DNA of 64,000 bases from Deltaproteobacteria bacterium GWC2_55_46. GTDB taxonomy: Bacteria; Desulfobacterota; GWC2-55-46. The position numbers and the translations under genes are program-made. Position 1 is the stretch's first letter. Each line of letters opens with the position of its first letter. The stretch covers positions 1,455,501 through 1,519,500 of the forward strand of contig LVEI03000001.1 of the NCBI GenBank assembly GCA_001595385.3. Direction: 5' to 3'. The notes under the pieces were generated by a model. That model ran no database searches, was not told the DNA's origin, and saw only the letters and a program-made list of their open reading frames with translations. Of this stretch, positions 60,335 through 64,000 are shown piece by piece.

Positions 60335-60382
60335 TATATCCTTATACAAGGCAGCATACGCTTCATATAAACGGAGGTAGCC

Positions 60383-61171
60383 ATGCTCAAATATCTGCTT
60401 TTATTTTTAGCCGTGCTTCTGCCGCTCGATTCCTTCGCGATAACTCCCGAGGAGGTGATGAAAAACTCGCAGGCCGCGTTCCTCTACCCGGGCAAGGACT
60501 TCAAGTCAAGGGTGGCGATGAAGCTTGTAAGCAGATCCGGCTCGGTCAGGACAAGGGAACTTACCATGCTCCGCAAGAACTACGGAGAGACAGGGGGCGA
60601 CCAGAAGTACTTCATGTACTTCCTGCAGCCGGCCGACGTAAAGGAGATGGCCTTCATGGTCTATAAATACCCCGGCAGGGACGACGACCGCTGGCTCTTC
60701 GTCCCTGCCCTCAACATGGTAAGGAGGATCGCTGCGCAGGACAGGCGCTCAAGCTTCGTGGGCTCTGATTTCACGTACGAAGACGTCTCCGGGAGAGACA
60801 TTGCCGACGACACACACGAGATCGCAAGAGAGGAAAAACTCGGAGATGCGGACTGCTTTGTCGTCAAGAGCACGCCGAAGGCCGGGGATACGGACTACGG
60901 ACACAAGCTCTCATGGATCGACAAAAAGTCATTCCTGCCGTTGAAGGAAGAGTACTTTGACAAAAAAGGTTCGTTGTATAAGGTCTTCACCGCCGACGAG
61001 ATCAAGGAGATAAAGGGCTTTCCGACCGTCACCAAAAGGAGCATGAAGAACCTGCAGAGCGGGCATTCGACGGAGTCGACCTTCACAAAGATCGACTACA
61101 ACATGGGGATAGAGGACAGCCTCTTTACAGAACGGTATCTAAAACAGCCCCCCAGGAAGTGGATGGACTAA
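60383..61171 (+). CDS. LolA-like outer-membrane lipoprotein-sorting family protein
   Basis: A 262-residue periplasmic protein: signal MLKYLLLFLAVLLPLDSFA, then a LolA/DUF4292-type half-barrel (KDFKSRVAMKLVSR, YFLQPADVKEMAFMVYKY, SWIDKKSFLPLKEEYFD). These proteins accept hydrophobic ligands from RND/MMPL partners rather than classical lipoproteins. ACGGAGG precedes the start. It lies between the MMPL transporter and the DUF1302 gene on the same strand. Confidence 0.88.
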   Translation: MLKYLLLFLAVLLPLDSFAITPEEVMKNSQAAFLYPGKDFKSRVAMKLVSRSGSVRTRELTMLRKNYGETGGDQKYFMYFLQPADVKEMAFMVYKYPGRDDDRWLFVPALNMVRRIAAQDRRSSFVGSDFTYEDVSGRDIADDTHEIAREEKLGDADCFVVKSTPKAGDTDYGHKLSWIDKKSFLPLKEEYFDKKGSLYKVFTADEIKEIKGFPTVTKRSMKNLQSGHSTESTFTKIDYNMGIEDSLFTERYLKQPPRKWMD

Positions 61172-61192
61172 AGCTCTTTACGGACCTCGATC

Positions 61193-62437
61193 ATGACAAG
61201 AAAGATCCTATACGCCTGCCTTGCCGCCCTGCTCCTCGTCTCAGAGGATTCTTATGCCTGGGATCTCTCAGCCGGGGGCTTTTTGCAGGGCAATTACTCC
61301 CTCGGGATAGACGGCTCGAACCCGGATGGCGGCGACTTCAAGTGGGGCGAGGAAAGGGGGCAGTTGAAGCTCGAAGGCGCAAAAGAACCCCTTCGCCTCT
61401 TCCTCAAGGCAGATATATCCTTTGACCACCTCGACAGGAACGGCGAGGTCGAGCCCAGGGAGGCGTACATCGACCTCACGCGGCAGAGATGGGACCTGAG
61501 GGCCGGCAGGCAGATAATAACCTGGGGCCTCGGCGACCTGATCTTCATTAACGACGTATTTCCTAAGGACTATGAGGCCTTCTTCTCCGGCCGTCCGCTT
61601 GAGTACCTTAAAATCGGGGTAGATGCCATGAAGGCCGGGTTCTACCCTGATATAGCCTCCTTTGAGCTGGTCGTGATCCCTTTCTTCGAGCCGAACAACT
61701 TCCCGGACCCAAACAGGTTCTGGACCTTCGACCCATTGCCCGATGTGGGGGACAGGACTCAAAAGGAGCCTGCGTCAAACCTGAAGAATACAGAGGTGGC
61801 GCTTAGGGCCTACCGTGACATAGCAGGTTTTGACGCGTCCGTATATCTTTACAAGGGCTTTTACAGGGCGCCGTCGCTCGTCCCGGACAGCCTGACATCG
61901 ACTACGAGAATAGATTTTATATACCCTGAGCTCTCGGTCTACGGGGTAAGCCTTCAGAGGAGCGCCCTGGCAGGCGTCGTTGGCCTTGAGGCTGGCTATT
62001 ATGACTCTCTGGATGACAGGGACGGGACCGACCCCCTCATCCCTAATTCCCAGACACGTTTCCTTTTGAGCTACCAGAGGCAGTTCATCGAGGACTTCAG
62101 CGTTACCGTTCAATACTACGGAGAATACACATATGATTATTCGGAATACGAAAGCACCCATATAGCCGGTTTCCCGAAAGAGCCGAGGTTCCGTGACCTC
62201 ACATCGCTAAGGATGACCTATCTTCTCATGCGTCAGAACCTCAGGCTCCAGTGGTTCTCATTCTGGTCTCCCACGGACAAGGATTATCTTTTTAACCCCG
62301 AGGCCAAATACAACTTCTCCGACAGCGTCTGGGCAGCCCTTGGCGCCAATATCTTCGGAGGAAAAAAAGATACTACCCAGTTCGGGTCTCTCGACAGGAA
62401 TGACAACATATATATACAGGCGAGATACGAGTTTTAA
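61193..62437 (+). CDS. DUF1302-type outer-membrane protein
   Basis: A 414-residue protein with a signal peptide (about 1-22, ending SYA), then outer-membrane β-strands with aromatic pairs (RQIITWGLGDLIFINDVF, YQRQFIEDFSVTVQYYGEY) and a terminal Phe (ARYEF), the β-barrel assembly signature. DUF1302 genes often accompany MMPL and LolA-like genes, and this order is seen here. It probably forms the outer-membrane part of that exporter. Its ligand is unknown. Confidence 0.85.
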   Translation: MTRKILYACLAALLLVSEDSYAWDLSAGGFLQGNYSLGIDGSNPDGGDFKWGEERGQLKLEGAKEPLRLFLKADISFDHLDRNGEVEPREAYIDLTRQRWDLRAGRQIITWGLGDLIFINDVFPKDYEAFFSGRPLEYLKIGVDAMKAGFYPDIASFELVVIPFFEPNNFPDPNRFWTFDPLPDVGDRTQKEPASNLKNTEVALRAYRDIAGFDASVYLYKGFYRAPSLVPDSLTSTTRIDFIYPELSVYGVSLQRSALAGVVGLEAGYYDSLDDRDGTDPLIPNSQTRFLLSYQRQFIEDFSVTVQYYGEYTYDYSEYESTHIAGFPKEPRFRDLTSLRMTYLLMRQNLRLQWFSFWSPTDKDYLFNPEAKYNFSDSVWAALGANIFGGKKDTTQFGSLDRNDNIYIQARYEF

Positions 62438-62890
62438 GATAACCCATTAATTTCAAAGGCTAAATGCCTGCTCAACGCGGTTTCACACAATTAAGGGCAC
62501 AGAATAGGATCAAATCCGTACCGACAGCAAACCAACTTCTGTCCCCATGGCAAGATGGCGTTTCTAAAGCATTTTTCCTGATTTCGTCTATAGCTCTTTG
62601 CCACATCCGGGCTCGACCGTTTAGAATAATTTCAGGTAAATAATATTTATCAAAAACTGTTGACAGAGTTTTTCAAAAGGTCTATAATCTGTTAAATTAT
62701 CAATAGCATCGCGAAGATAGCTTAACATCAGGTGAGAAAGCCCAGCGACAGTTCTATTCCGCTAATCACGGCCTCAGTTCTACAGCTCACGCGAGAAGCC
62801 CTCTTACCCTCTCCCTGAGATTATTAACAGGGGACGTTATCTTCCCGATGTTCGCTTCAAGACCACACAAAGTAAAAAGGAGAACTCTAA
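62438..62890. other. Intergenic region with a consensus promoter for the CI-like gene
   Basis: No gene is seen. TTGACA (62660-62665), an exact 17-bp spacer and TATAAT (62683-62688) form a consensus σ70 promoter on the plus strand. It leaves a leader of nearly 200 bases to ATG 62891, long enough for regulation, but no known RNA motif was recognised. CTGTTAA at 62689-62695 and TTAACAG near 62826 are inverted half-sites 130 bp apart. Confidence 0.6.
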
Positions 62891-63379
62891 ATGGGTGTCA
62901 GCTATTCGGATATCATTGAGAGGATGAGGTGGGCCGGAAAGCTCAAGAACGATTCGGCCGTTGCGCGGGTCCTTGGCGTAACCCCTCAGGCCCTTTCAAA
63001 TTATAAGAAAAGGGGCGAGATGCCTACCGACCTGGTCTTGAGGTTCGCTAATATCTACGGCCTCTCGGTCGACTGGCTCATCTCCGGCGAAGGCGAGATG
63101 TACAGGCCCGGCAAGGGCGGCGAGTTCGAGAGAAAAGGCTACATGATAGCAGCCGAAGAGACCTCCGCGTATGGAAAGGAATTCACCCGGGCGCCGGATT
63201 TCACCGCCTTGAGCCCCGATGAGATAATCTACGTGGGCAAGCTCCTCAAGATACTCCGCAGCCAGAACAAGAGCACTGCGGCGGCCATAAAGTACAGCGT
63301 TGACGCCTTCCTCAAGGCCTCGGAGATACCGGTCGAGCAGTTCGCGCCTGAAAAGGACCCTGTTACAAAGGGACACTGA
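62891..63379 (+). CDS. CI-like HTH transcriptional regulator
   Basis: A 162-residue protein with an N-terminal CI-repressor HTH (NDSAVARVLGVTPQALSNYK near residues 20-39) and the LSVDWLISGEGEMY ending typical of phage CI-like domains. The C-terminal half is a helical extension without the peptidase S24 site, so it is not self-cleaving. AAAGGAG precedes the start. No phage gene is present, so this is a chromosomal regulator of unknown targets. A terminator follows at 63401-63440. Confidence 0.85.
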   Translation: MGVSYSDIIERMRWAGKLKNDSAVARVLGVTPQALSNYKKRGEMPTDLVLRFANIYGLSVDWLISGEGEMYRPGKGGEFERKGYMIAAEETSAYGKEFTRAPDFTALSPDEIIYVGKLLKILRSQNKSTAAAIKYSVDAFLKASEIPVEQFAPEKDPVTKGH

Positions 63380-63400
63380 GCGGAAAGGATATACCGGTTA

Positions 63401-63440
63401 CAAGGCCGCATCCGGAGAACGGGCGCGGCCTTTTGTTTTT
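63401..63440 (+). terminator. Intrinsic terminator after the CI-like gene
   Basis: AAGGCCGC and GCGGCCTT arms with a loop of about 14 bases, followed by a T-rich tract. Confidence 0.75.
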
Positions 63441-63523
63441 CCATTTCACTGTCAAGGTCCTCAATTGATTGAAGCCCCCGCCTTATTGACCAACTACCCT
63501 CCTATGTGATAATTTTACAACTT

Positions 63524-64000
63524 ATGGCTAAAGGCTTTTCATATACGCTACTCGGTCAATGGCTTGGCGTGGAAGAAGCGCGGCGCAAAACGATACTCGA
63601 CGGACTTCTTCCCCACCAGAAGCTCCTTCTCTTCTCTGAAGGCTCGATGACCCTTGAGCTTGAGCTCCTTACCCAGGGTAACGTCGAGGCTGAGATAAGG
63701 TTCATGGGCCTGACCTCCATTACCGCCGAAGCGGCCTCTTTTCTCGGCGCAGAGGTCGGGGCCGAGGCCATGGAAAGGGAGGTCTGGCTCACCGGTGGCG
63801 GCAGAAGGCTCCTTTACGCCCACGCGCTCATACCCGAGGGGATGATAGCCCCGGATATAAAGTCCGCGCTCGACGAGAGGCCTAAAGAGCCGCTCGGCAG
63901 GGTCCTTGCCTCAAACGGGGTCCTATTCGCCAAAGAAAGGCTTGAGATCGGGATCGTAAAAAGCCCTTGCGCCTCAAGGGACCTGGAGATCCCCGAAGAT
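63524..64000 (+). CDS. Chorismate pyruvate-lyase (UbiC-like) family protein, 3' end beyond the window
   Basis: The frame from ATG 63524 stays open to the right edge (159 codons). It reads MAKGFSYTLLGQWLG at the start, then LLLFSEGSMTLELELLTQG, a REVWLTGGGRRLLYAHALIP block and EPLGRVLASNG. The GSMT...E..., REV.L and (A)xALIP...PLG order matches the UbiC/DUF98 chorismate-lyase fold, which makes 4-hydroxybenzoate for ubiquinone or related quinones. Truncated here, so length and catalytic end cannot be judged. Confidence 0.7.
   Translation, partial: MAKGFSYTLLGQWLGVEEARRKTILDGLLPHQKLLLFSEGSMTLELELLTQGNVEAEIRFMGLTSITAEAASFLGAEVGAEAMEREVWLTGGGRRLLYAHALIPEGMIAPDIKSALDERPKEPLGRVLASNGVLFAKERLEIGIVKSPCASRDLEIPED

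Noticed and set aside
62891-63379. CI-like gene as a prophage marker
   Set aside because: No integrase, structural or lysis genes and no attachment-site repeats appear in the window. The gene stands alone with its own terminator.

Overview
The window is a G+C-rich chromosomal segment of a Gram-negative bacterium. It encodes outer-membrane β-barrels, Slp- and RCC1-type lipoproteins, a TonB protein, a LolA-like protein and c-type haem proteins. The order mnmG-rsmG-parA-parB-bactofilin, the σ54 promoters with an NtrC-type regulator, and the sulfide:quinone oxidoreductase suggest a deltaproteobacterial (Desulfobacterota-like) lineage. That assignment is inference. I see no prophage, transposase or CRISPR array.

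Region by region: (1) 1-1544 is an AT-richer restriction-modification island: the tail of an HTH regulator, an N6-adenine methyltransferase and a PD-(D/E)xK nuclease. (2) 1549-9754 holds housekeeping genes (dgt, queC, hpt), an Slp-type lipoprotein, a zinc-ribbon/DUF3426 membrane protein, tatA and a TonB-family protein. (3) 9828-11286 holds a haem-binding outer-membrane protein and tRNA-Leu. (4) 11304-17908 is a six-gene minus-strand operon that I interpret as a Fap-like functional-amyloid system: two large Asn/Gln-rich repeat proteins, a one-repeat minor protein, a periplasmic C39 peptidase, an outer-membrane channel and a small accessory protein. It is preceded by a near-consensus σ54 promoter. 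(5) 18438-24702 holds rluE, an orphan NtrC-family regulator, a second σ54 promoter driving an exported protein of unknown function, a cysteine-cluster/SEC-C protein and fhs. (6) 24811-33942 holds a three-domain acyltransferase/acyl-ACP ligase, a radical SAM protein with unusual domain order, a REC-GAF-GGDEF regulator, an RCC1 lipoprotein, a cupin, bcp and an Ntn asparaginase. (7) 34025-43492 holds an exonuclease-like protein, arsR with a DUF2892 gene, a cytochrome, typA, nhaD with an attenuator-like leader, and a large GGDEF-EAL sensor. (8) 43595-51379 holds a DJ-1/PfpI protein, nfi, a ClC channel and the segregation operon with three parS sites. (9) 51685-62437 holds a DksA-type protein, apbE, mltG, ruvX, tRNA-Val, an arsR-sqr operon and an MMPL/LolA-like/DUF1302 export trio. 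(10) 62891-64000 holds a CI-like repressor and the start of a chorismate-lyase-like gene.

Two systems stand out. One is the amyloid operon. Its three secreted subunits carry a Sec signal followed by a bacteriocin-leader-like LSDxExDxVxAQG motif, and the operon also encodes a signal-peptide-bearing C39 protease. The other is a probable sulfide/persulfide regulon: two paralogous ArsR repressors with matching cysteines sit beside SQR and DUF2892 genes, and an almost identical 18-bp element overlaps both promoters.
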